A DNA stretch of 64,000 nt from Streptomyces caniscabiei (GTDB taxonomy: Bacteria; Actinomycetota; Actinomycetes; Streptomycetales; Streptomycetaceae): positions 1 through 64,000 of the forward strand of contig NZ_JABXWI010000001.1 of the NCBI RefSeq assembly GCF_014930365.1. The letters are read 5' to 3'. Position numbers and translations under genes: made by a program. Positions 57,613-64,000 of the stretch are shown here, piece after piece (the stretch's first letter is position 1; the number at the start of each line of letters is the position of its first letter). The notes under the pieces are model-generated. The model did no database searches, was not told where the DNA came from, and was given only the letters and a program-made list of their open reading frames with translations.

Positions 57613-59063
57613 CCGCCAAGAGGAAGAAGAAGTCCGATCTGCTCAAGGAGCAGGTCGAGGCGATCCGTTCCGAGCTCCTTGAGCTGGAAGAGCTCGAAGA
57701 GCCGACCGAGGAGCAGGTCGAGCGTGCCCGCAGTCTCGTCGGAGACTTCGACACCGCTCAGGAGGCGTACAACGAGCAGGTCGCCCACGAGGAGCGCGTG
57801 GAAGCCGTCCGGTCTGCAGCGCTGGTCGAAAGCAGCGTCGAGCGGGGCTCCGGCCCGGACGTGCTGACTCGCAGCCGCTCCAACCCGTATGAAGACCTGG
57901 ACCGCGTCCGCGGCGCGAACCTCAACGACCGCAGCGCCGTGGGCGACCTGCGGTCCCGCGCGCTGACCGCGATCGACCAGGCGGGCGAGTTCATCACCGC
58001 CGACCAGCAGGACCGTGCCGAGAAGCTGGTGCGCGGCGACCGTCGGGGGCGGATTGCCCAGCACATCCTCCTCACCGGCTCGGACGAGTATCAGAGGGCG
58101 TTCGAGTCGCTGCTGTCCAACGCAGGAAACCCGGCGCTGCTGGAGTCGGACGAGTACCAGGCGTACAAGCTCGCAGAGGCGCACCGGCGGGCGATGACCC
58201 TGACGGACTCGGCGGGTGGCTTCCTGGTGCCGTTCACCCTCGACCCGACGATCATCCTGACGAACGCCGGATCGGCGAACCCGTTCCGTCAGGTCTCCAC
58301 CGTCAAGACGATCACGACGGACACGTGGAACGGCGTCTCCAGCGCCGGCGTGACGGCCGAGTGGCTCGCCGAGGCCAGCCAGGTTGCCGACGCCTCTCCG
58401 ACGTTCGCGCAGCCGTCCATCACCCCGAAGAAGGCAGCGGCCTGGGTGCAGGGCAGCTTCGAGGTTCTCGCCGACTCCGGCTTCGGTGCGGAGGTCGGCC
58501 CGCTCCTCGCGGACGCCAAGGACCGCCTGGAGGCGACCGCCTTCACCACCGGCAACGGCACCACCCAGCCCAAGGGCGTCATCACCGCCGTGTCTGCCGT
58601 GGGCGGCTCGGTTGTCGCGTCTGCGACCACCGACACCTACGCCGTCGCGGACGTGTACGCCGTCGAGCAGGCGCTGCCCCCGCGGCACCGGCTGACGGGC
58701 TCGCCGTCGTGGATGGCGAACAAGGCGATCATCAACAAGACCCGCCAGTTCGACACCTCCGGCGGCTCCAGCTTCTGGGCCAACCTCGGCATGGGGCAGC
58801 CCGAGCAGCTGCTCGGCGCGCCGATCTACGAGGCCTCGGCGATGGACGGCGTCATCAACGCCGGCGCGGAGAACTACAGCCTGCTGCTGGGCGACTTCCG
58901 CAACTTCTACATCGTCGACCGGGTCGGCATGACCATGGTGTACGAACCGCTGGTCAAGGGCGCGAACGGACGTCCGACCGGTGAGGCGGGCTGGTTCGCC
59001 TACTGGCGGGTCGGCTCGGACGTCGTCAACGCCGACGCCTTCCGGCTCCTGAACATCACCTGA
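57609..59063 (+). CDS. Major capsid protein, HK97 fold, with scaffold domain
   Basis: The product is 484 residues. Residues 1-140 are a charged coiled coil (KSDLLKEQVEAIRSELLEL), the delta/scaffold domain fused as in HK97. The HK97 fold starts near 195 with TLTDSAGGFLVPF, and continues with WLAEASQVADASPTF, GNGTTQPKG, LGAPIYEAS and LLLGDFRNFYIVDR. The protease just upstream probably cuts between the two parts. Confidence 0.93.
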   Translation: MTAKRKKKSDLLKEQVEAIRSELLELEELEEPTEEQVERARSLVGDFDTAQEAYNEQVAHEERVEAVRSAALVESSVERGSGPDVLTRSRSNPYEDLDRVRGANLNDRSAVGDLRSRALTAIDQAGEFITADQQDRAEKLVRGDRRGRIAQHILLTGSDEYQRAFESLLSNAGNPALLESDEYQAYKLAEAHRRAMTLTDSAGGFLVPFTLDPTIILTNAGSANPFRQVSTVKTITTDTWNGVSSAGVTAEWLAEASQVADASPTFAQPSITPKKAAAWVQGSFEVLADSGFGAEVGPLLADAKDRLEATAFTTGNGTTQPKGVITAVSAVGGSVVASATTDTYAVADVYAVEQALPPRHRLTGSPSWMANKAIINKTRQFDTSGGSSFWANLGMGQPEQLLGAPIYEASAMDGVINAGAENYSLLLGDFRNFYIVDRVGMTMVYEPLVKGANGRPTGEAGWFAYWRVGSDVVNADAFRLLNIT

Positions 59064-59135
59064 TCCCTACCCACCCCTTCGGGCGCGGCCGGCATGCAGC
59101 GGGCCGCGCCCGTCCCGTTCCAGGAGCTGCGAACG

Positions 59136-59429
59136 ATGTATCGAGCGAAGGACACGTTCTGGGTGCCGGGCAACCGGCGCATCGTCAAGGGCGACCTCGT
59201 CGCCCCGGACGACCCCGCCGTCGAGGGCCGCGAGGGCCTCTTCGAGGAGGTCGTCATCCCGCAGGCGTTGGCGCGCGAGGCGGCGAAGCCCGCCGCGAAG
59301 AAGACCGCGGCGAAGAAGACGACCGCCGCCAAGCCTTCAGCCTCGGCGGCCTCCGGCGACAGCAAGAAGGACGACCCGGCCGACGAGGACCCGCAGGAGA
59401 GGACGTCCGATGGGGGTGGCCAGGAGTGA
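59136..59429 (+). CDS. Head-region protein with Lys/Ala tail, 97 aa
   Basis: The ATG at 59136 follows CCAGGAGCTGCGAACG. A compact front (YRAKDTFWVPGNRRIVKGDL) is followed by a Lys/Ala-rich tail (AAKKTAAKKTTAAK) and an acidic end. It lies between capsid and connector genes. A protein with the same plan occurs at 60907-61110. It may be a head decoration or connector part. Confidence 0.6.
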   Translation: MYRAKDTFWVPGNRRIVKGDLVAPDDPAVEGREGLFEEVVIPQALAREAAKPAAKKTAAKKTTAAKPSASAASGDSKKDDPADEDPQERTSDGGGQE

Positions 59430-59848
59430 AGCGCACCGTCTACAACCACGTCCGTGCCAGGGCCACCCTGGCGATCGCCCTGCGCACGGCGGCCGCCAAC
59501 GGCACGGCCGTCGACCGGAAGCTGTCCGGGGCGTCCGGCGCCAACGAGTGGTACGGCTCGGCGATGCTCGTCGTCCACACCGGCACGATCACCGACGGCA
59601 CCCACGCCATCACCCTCGAAGTCAGCGACGACAACTCCAACTGGTCGGCGGCCGCGGCCGCTGATCTGCAGGGCTCACTGCCGTCGATCGGCTCTTCCGA
59701 CGACGACGCGCTGTACGAGGTCGGCTACACGGGCACCGCCCGCTACCTGCGCGCGGTCACCACCCCGTCGGGGACGACCACCGGCGGCGTGTACGGGGCG
59801 ACGATCCTGCTCGGGTTCCCCACCGTCCTGCCCGTCTCCCGCACGTGA
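59426..59848 (+). CDS. Hypothetical head or tail protein, 140 aa
   Basis: The GTG start is coupled to the gene before (GTGA). The product is beta-rich: YGSAMLVVHTGTITDG, HAITLEVSDDNSNW, and RYLRAVTTPSGTTTGG. It may be a capsid decoration or carbohydrate-binding-like protein. There is no clear family match by eye. Confidence 0.6.
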   Translation: MKRTVYNHVRARATLAIALRTAAANGTAVDRKLSGASGANEWYGSAMLVVHTGTITDGTHAITLEVSDDNSNWSAAAAADLQGSLPSIGSSDDDALYEVGYTGTARYLRAVTTPSGTTTGGVYGATILLGFPTVLPVSRT

Positions 59849-59858
59849 GGGGGTAGCG

Positions 59859-60416
59859 GTGGCGCTGCTGACACTGGCCGAGGCCAAGACCCAGTTGGAC
59901 ATCGACGGCTCCTCGCACGACACCGAGCTGCAGGTCTACGTCGACGGCGTCACCGCCGCCATCGAGGCGCACGTGGGCCCGGTGGAGAACCGGTCCGTGA
60001 CCGAGACCCACACGGCCCGCGGTGTACGGCAGGTGGTGCTGCTGCAGACCCCTGCTGTGTCGCTGACGAGCGTGGTGCCTGTCCTCACGAACGGCACCAC
60101 CTACCAGGTCGCGGCCCTGGACCTGGACGGGGCCACCGGTGTGGTGCAGCGACTGGACGGCGGCCGGATGTACGGCCCGCTGCGCTTCACCTACGTAGCG
60201 GGCCGGACCTCGGTGCCAGCCACCATCAACCTGGCGGCCCGCATCATGGTCCAGCACCTGTGGCGCACCCAGTACGGCGCGTCGCGGGCCGGGGCGAGCA
60301 TCGGCGGCGGTGACGACTTCTCCGTCACCGAGCCGGTCGCCGGGTGGGGCTACGCCATCCCCAACCGGGTCCTGCAGCTGCTCGAGCCGTACAAGCTGCC
60401 CCCGGCGGTGCTGTGA
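59859..60416 (+). CDS. Head-tail connector protein, gp6-like
   Basis: The product is 185 residues, starting at a GTG. LLTLAEAKTQLDIDGSSHD is the classic beginning of HK97 gp6-like adaptor proteins, followed by ELQVYVDGVTAAIE and a helix INLAARIMVQHLWR. It forms the ring under the portal. It overlaps the next gene by TGATG. Confidence 0.82.
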   Translation: MALLTLAEAKTQLDIDGSSHDTELQVYVDGVTAAIEAHVGPVENRSVTETHTARGVRQVVLLQTPAVSLTSVVPVLTNGTTYQVAALDLDGATGVVQRLDGGRMYGPLRFTYVAGRTSVPATINLAARIMVQHLWRTQYGASRAGASIGGGDDFSVTEPVAGWGYAIPNRVLQLLEPYKLPPAVL

Positions 60417-60880
60417 TGGCGACGACCTCCCGCGTTCCGGCCGCGATGGACGCGATCGTCGCGCTGGTGCAGGGGCTGGCCCTGGACGGTGTGAAGGTCG
60501 TCGACGGGCCGTCGGCCGTCAACGTCACCGAGCGGGACCGCATCCACATCGGGTGGCAGCCCGGCGCCGAGTCGGCGGCCTCCCTCCAGCAGCAGTGGAA
60601 CGCTGCCGGAGCCAGGACCCGCGACGAGTCGTTCGCGATCCCCTGCTACGCCGAATCACGCGGCGGCGACAAGGACATGGCGTTCCGCCGCCGCAGGGTG
60701 TTCGAGATGGTCGCGGCCGTCGAGCAGGCGCTGCGCGCCACGAACGACGAGCCCGAGGCGCCGACCCTGAACAACACGGTGCTCTGGTCCGAGCTGACCG
60801 TCGGCGACCTGTTCCAGTCCCACGCCGAGGGCGCGATCGCAGGCCTGTCCTTCACCATCGCCTGCCGCGCCCGCATCTGA
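60416..60880 (+). CDS. Tail terminator or completion protein, 154 aa
   Basis: The ATG overlaps the adaptor stop. An N-terminal helix (AAMDAIVALVQGLALDG), strands, and RRRRVFEMVAAVEQAL give the plan of tail terminator proteins placed between adaptor and tail tube genes. Family is inferred mainly from size and position. Confidence 0.65.
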   Translation: MATTSRVPAAMDAIVALVQGLALDGVKVVDGPSAVNVTERDRIHIGWQPGAESAASLQQQWNAAGARTRDESFAIPCYAESRGGDKDMAFRRRRVFEMVAAVEQALRATNDEPEAPTLNNTVLWSELTVGDLFQSHAEGAIAGLSFTIACRARI

Positions 60881-60906
60881 CCCACCGCTACCCGAGGAGT
60901 CCAGTC

Positions 60907-61110
60907 ATGGCGCGTGTGCGCTTCCTGGGGCCCGAGCAGGTCACCGTGCCCGAGCTGGGCCGGACCGTCGAGCCCGATCAGATCGTCGAGGTTCCTGACG
61001 CCAGGTTCGAGGGCTACGCCTGCCAGCCCTCGAACTGGGAGGTCATCGAGGAGCCCGGCGCCGCGAAGAAGAAGACCGCGGCGAAGGCGCCGCAGAACCA
61101 GGAGGGCTGA
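60907..61110 (+). CDS. Small structural protein with Lys/Ala tail, 67 aa
   Basis: The ATG at 60907 follows GAGGAGTCCAGTC. The front ARVRFLGPEQVTVPELG and WEVIEEPG are followed by AAKKKTAAKAPQNQEG. It repeats the plan of the 59136 product (small beta domain plus basic tail). A role in tail tube assembly or DNA end binding is possible. Confidence 0.6.
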   Translation: MARVRFLGPEQVTVPELGRTVEPDQIVEVPDARFEGYACQPSNWEVIEEPGAAKKKTAAKAPQNQEG

Positions 61111-61113
61111 TCC

Positions 61114-62100
61114 ATGGCGATCGGATCCGGGCTCGGCGCCCAGCTCGGCATCGCGGCCGAGGTCACCTACGGCACCTTCGTGGCGCCGAGCAAGTTCGTG
61201 GAGTTCACCAAGTTCGGCGTGCAGCTGAAGAAGACCACCGCCCAGAGCGCCGGCGTGGCCGCGGGCCGTCTGCAGCCGCTGTCGGCCCGGCGTGTGGTGA
61301 CCCAGCGCGAGGCGCAGGGCGCGGTGGAGATGGAGGTCACCAACAAGGCCATGGGTCTGTGGCTGAACACCCTGATGGGCGGGGGCGGTACGCCGACCCA
61401 GCAGGGCGCCACGGCCGCCTACCTGCAAACGCACACGCTCGCCGATGTCGCGGGCAAGTTTCTGACGCTGCAGGCCGGCATCCCGCTGACCACCGGCACG
61501 GTCACCGACAAGTCCTTCGTCGGCTGCAAGATCATCAGCGCGGAGTTCTCGTGCGAGGTCGGCGGCATGCTGATGGCCACGTTCGAGATCGACGCGAAGA
61601 ACGTCGACGAGGGCCAGACCCTGGCCTCCGCGAGCTACCCGTCCATGTCCCCGTTCCACTTCGGGCAGATGGCGGTCAAGACCGGCAGCTTCGGCGCGGA
61701 GGCCGCACGGGACGGCATCCGCAAGATGAGCGTCAAGTTCGAACGCCCGCAGGACGTGGGCCGCTTCTACGCCGGGCAGGCCGGCCTCAAGAAGGAACCG
61801 ATCACCAACGACCAGGTGAAGGTCACCGGGTCGATCGAGATGGACTACGTCGACACCACCCTCGACGACCTGTTCACCAGTGACGCGGCGACCAGCCTGG
61901 TGTGGGAGTTCATCGGCCCCAACATCGCCCTGACCCACGACGAGACGTTCCGCATCAAGCTCCCGGCGATCCGCTTCGACGACGCCCCGCCCACCGTCGA
62001 GGGCTTCGAGGTCATCAAGCCCACCCTGTCCTTCACCGGCCTGTACGACGGCACGAACAGCACGTCGATCGAGTACATGTCCACCGACACCGCGCTGTGA
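61114..62100 (+). CDS. Major tail tube protein
   Basis: The product is 328 residues. IGSGLGAQLGIAAEVTYGTF and KFVEFTKFGVQLKK begin as many siphophage tube proteins. The body is beta-rich with repeated GSIEMDYVDTTLDDLF-type strands. It lies before the HK97 gp10-like and chaperone genes. It forms the hexameric rings of the tail. Confidence 0.85.
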   Translation: MAIGSGLGAQLGIAAEVTYGTFVAPSKFVEFTKFGVQLKKTTAQSAGVAAGRLQPLSARRVVTQREAQGAVEMEVTNKAMGLWLNTLMGGGGTPTQQGATAAYLQTHTLADVAGKFLTLQAGIPLTTGTVTDKSFVGCKIISAEFSCEVGGMLMATFEIDAKNVDEGQTLASASYPSMSPFHFGQMAVKTGSFGAEAARDGIRKMSVKFERPQDVGRFYAGQAGLKKEPITNDQVKVTGSIEMDYVDTTLDDLFTSDAATSLVWEFIGPNIALTHDETFRIKLPAIRFDDAPPTVEGFEVIKPTLSFTGLYDGTNSTSIEYMSTDTAL

Positions 62101-62108
62101 GGTAGGCC

Positions 62109-62615
62109 GTGGCACAGCAGGTGCGGATCCTGAACACCGGCAGCCTGCTGGAGCTGTCGCGGCGCCTGCGCGCTGCCGGTGGCGAGAACATCCGCCAGTC
62201 CATGCACCGCCGGATCCGGCGTGCGGCCGAGCCGCTCAAGGACGATCTGCAGGCCTCGATGCGCGGTCTGACCATCCGTCCGCCCGGCCGCACCACCCGG
62301 CCCGGCGGCGCGTCTCCCACAACCCGTCCGCTGCGCGACACGATCGCCGACGCGATCCGCATCAGTGTCCGCACGGGGGCCAGCCCCGGGGCGACGGTGT
62401 GGGTCGACAAGTCGCGCCTGCCGGCCGACCTGAAGAACATGCCGGAGGTCCTGAACGAGGGCCGCGTTCGGCACCCCGTCTTCGGCAACCGGCGCCGCTG
62501 GGTGAACCAGTGGGCTCAGCCGCCCTGGTGGGACACCACCGTCCGCCGGCACACCCCCCGTATCGAACGTGAGGTCGCCCGTGTCCTCGACGACGTCCGG
62601 CGCCGCCTCGAATAG
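62109..62615 (+). CDS. HK97 gp10-like tail protein
   Basis: The GTG start gives VAQQVRILNTGSLLELSRRL. The helix MHRRIRRAAEPLKDDLQASM and the HPVFGNRRRWVNQ end match HK97 gp10-like tail completion proteins. It is 168 residues and strongly basic. It is placed just before the chaperone gene. Confidence 0.75.
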   Translation: MAQQVRILNTGSLLELSRRLRAAGGENIRQSMHRRIRRAAEPLKDDLQASMRGLTIRPPGRTTRPGGASPTTRPLRDTIADAIRISVRTGASPGATVWVDKSRLPADLKNMPEVLNEGRVRHPVFGNRRRWVNQWAQPPWWDTTVRRHTPRIEREVARVLDDVRRRLE

Positions 62616-62624
62616 GAGCACCCG

Positions 62625-63089
62625 TTGATCATCAAGTACATGCCCGCCGAGGGTGAGCCGCAGCTGTTCGACGCGGGACGGATGCGCGCCTCCGAGATCC
62701 AGATCATCGAGCGGACCGCAGACCGCAGCTGGCCGGCCATCAAGGAGGAGATGGGCCTCGGCAACGTCAACGCGATGCGCGTGGTGGCCTGGGTCATCAA
62801 GAAGCGCACCGAGCCGTCCCTCAGGTTCGGGGACTTCGACCCGTGGGACGACGAGCTGCGGGTCATGCTCGACGCGAAGGAGACCCGCGCCTACGCGGAG
62901 AGGCTCCTCGCCAAGTACGGCGACAACCCCGAGGACCTGGCCGACGCCTTCGACGAGCTGCGTGACGCGTCCTTCGACCGCGAGGCATGTGAGGCGGCGA
63001 TCGCCGACGTGATGGCCCCAAAATCCCCGGACGCCCCCGAGGCAGAGCCGCAGCCGGAGGAGAGCCCAGCTTCACCGAGCGGTACCTGA
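62625..63089 (+). CDS. Tail assembly chaperone (G-type product)
   Basis: A TTG start at 62625 after TAGGAGCACCCG gives 154 residues (IIKYMPAEGEPQLFDAGRM; WVIKKRTEPSLRFGDFDPW). The helical front binds the tape measure in known systems. The natural end EESPASPSGT is reached only without frameshifting. The slippery site C-CCA-AAA at 63017-63023 falls in frame near codon 132. Confidence 0.82.
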   Translation: MIIKYMPAEGEPQLFDAGRMRASEIQIIERTADRSWPAIKEEMGLGNVNAMRVVAWVIKKRTEPSLRFGDFDPWDDELRVMLDAKETRAYAERLLAKYGDNPEDLADAFDELRDASFDREACEAAIADVMAPKSPDAPEAEPQPEESPASPSGT

Positions 63090-63220
63090 CCTACCTACCG
63101 CTGTTCGGCCTGTACCTGCACTACACCGACGCGGACGTCGACGCCCTCACCGAGGAGCGGTTCGACCTGCTCACCACCTGGATCGACGCCCACGAAGCAC
63201 GGCTGCGCGGAGGTGAGTGA
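62625..63220 (+). CDS. Tail assembly chaperone, -1 frameshift product (GT type)
   Basis: Slipping back one base at CCCAAAA (63017-63023) joins the first 133 codons to a second frame starting at 63023. That frame reads through SFTERYLTYLPLFGLY and DALTEERFDLLTTWIDAHEA and stops at 63218-63220, where the tape measure ATG overlaps (TGATG). The product would be 198 residues. Siphophage tail chaperones such as lambda gpG/gpGT work this way: the extended form recruits tail tube protein to the tape measure. Confidence 0.82.
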
Positions 63221-64000
63221 TGTCCAACCGGATGCGGTTCGTCCTGGACGGCGACGACCGGCTGACTCCCGTCCTGAACCGTGCGGGCGACGGAGCGGTC
63301 CGTCTGCACCGCCGCCTCGACGACTCGACCAGCCGCAGCTCTGCTTCCCTGCGCGCCTTCACCCGTGACGCGGACGGACATCTGCGCAACCTGCAGGGCC
63401 GGTTCGTGTCGGTCGCGCACGCGGCCCGCCTGATCCAGGACTCCAACGGCCGCTGGCGCGACCTCAACGGCCGCTTCGTCACCTCGGAGGTGGCGGCCCG
63501 CCGTATGGCCGCGGTGACCAACGGCCTGCCCCCGGCGCTGCGGGCGGCGGGCGATGCCGCGGGCGGCGCGGCAACCCGGATGCGGCAGCTCAACGACGAC
63601 ACCAACGACGCGGGCCGCACCGTCACCCGCGTCACCGGCGACATCAACGCCCGGATGCGGGACGCCCAGGGCCGGTTCCTCGGCGCAGGCGGCGCGGCCG
63701 GCGGCCTGGGAGACGCGGCCGAGGCCGCGGGCGGCAAGGTCGGCGGAATGAGCGGGGCGATGGGCGGCCTGGCCGCGGTCATCGGGCTGTCGCTGCTGCC
63801 CGCCATCGGCGCCCTGGCGCCGATGATCGCCGGGGTTGCGCTCGCCTCGGGCACCCTCAAGCTCGGGTTCGCCGGGGTCGGCGACGCCGTGGCGGCGGCG
63901 GGCAAGAGCAAGAAGGAGTACCAGAAGGAACTCAAGAAGCTCTCCCCCGAGGCACGTTCCTTCACCAAGGAACTCGTGGGGATGAAGAAGGAGTTCGCTG
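63220..64000 (+). CDS. Tape measure protein, N-terminal part
   Basis: The ATG at 63220 overlaps the chaperone stop. The 260 visible residues begin MSNRMRFVLDGDDRLTPVL. Repeated units of the type DADGHLRNLQGRFVS and DSNGRWRDLNGRFVTS, then DAQGRFLGAGGAAGG, precede a hydrophobic segment (LAAVIGLSLLPAIGALAPMI). The gene runs off the right edge. It sets tail length. Confidence 0.88.
   Translation, partial: MSNRMRFVLDGDDRLTPVLNRAGDGAVRLHRRLDDSTSRSSASLRAFTRDADGHLRNLQGRFVSVAHAARLIQDSNGRWRDLNGRFVTSEVAARRMAAVTNGLPPALRAAGDAAGGAATRMRQLNDDTNDAGRTVTRVTGDINARMRDAQGRFLGAGGAAGGLGDAAEAAGGKVGGMSGAMGGLAAVIGLSLLPAIGALAPMIAGVALASGTLKLGFAGVGDAVAAAGKSKKEYQKELKKLSPEARSFTKELVGMKKEFA

Larger units (their letters stand above)
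34867..64000. mobile_element. Prophage B: siphovirus prophage in tadA (right end outside window)
   Basis: From the tadA junction onward the genes are phage-type and almost all rightward: serine integrase, repressor (leftward), small early genes, primase-helicase, DEAD helicase, plasmid-transfer-like genes, terminase, portal, protease, capsid, connectors, tail tube, chaperones and tape measure. Head and tail genes are intact and in standard order as far as seen. Lysis genes and the second att site would follow beyond 64000. Confidence 0.92.

Overview
The window is chromosomal DNA of a Streptomyces-type actinomycete. Base composition is strongly GC-rich, starts are often GTG or TTG, genes overlap by 1-4 bases, and the gene order holB, tmk, topA, kinase, methyltransferase, hppA, anti-sigma factor, bldG, helicase, tad genes is the familiar Streptomyces order. 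Two unrelated integrated elements interrupt it.

Region 1 (1 to about 9170) is the integrase end of element A, which sits at the 3' end of a tRNA-Thr gene (9169-9245). Read from the tRNA leftward it carries a tyrosine integrase with a cysteine-rich insert, a coupled HTH protein, a divergent excisionase-like gene, an HNH nuclease, an orphan HicA-like protein, and a lambda-like replication set: winged-helix initiator with internal DNA repeats, DnaC-like loader, DnaB helicase. Small unknown genes and two HTH proteins follow, one resembling a small terminase. The element runs off the left edge, so a prophage and a phage satellite are both possible.

Region 2 (about 9250-34866) is host core DNA: a secreted alpha/beta hydrolase, DNA polymerase III delta', a membrane-anchored thymidylate kinase fusion, topoisomerase I, a transmembrane Ser/Thr kinase, a class I methyltransferase, a lipoprotein, the proton-pumping pyrophosphatase, the BldG anti-anti-sigma factor with its neighbouring anti-sigma factor, an MrfA/YprA-type helicase, and a tad pilus operon (secreted TadE-like protein, TadE, DUF4244 pilin, TadC, TadB, TadA) in the order of mycobacterial Rv3654c-Rv3659c.

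Region 3 (about 34867-64000, continuing to the right) is prophage B. It cuts tadA inside the P-loop codons and begins with a large serine integrase 40 bp from the junction. Next come a Cro/CI-type repressor with palindromic operators, a block of small unknown genes, a zinc-finger/TOPRIM/DUF927 primase-helicase, a GTTACG iteron array that looks like a replication origin or a dense protein-binding array, and a DEAD-box helicase. A second block (44.8-52 kb) looks like the transfer region of a Streptomyces conjugative plasmid: small membrane Spd-like proteins, a 685-residue FtsK/TraB-type translocase and a cluster of CTAG motifs beside it. The last block is a siphovirus packaging, head and tail module: HNH, P-loop kinase, small and large terminase, HK97-type portal, protease and capsid, connectors, tail tube, frameshifting tail chaperones, and a tape measure cut by the window edge.

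The most interesting points are the plasmid-transfer-like module inside a phage genome, the iteron array, the self-contained promoter/palindrome that probably drives a leaderless HTH gene, the initiator gene with internal origin-like repeats, and insertional inactivation of tadA. Everything here is read by eye; no database or structure search was run.
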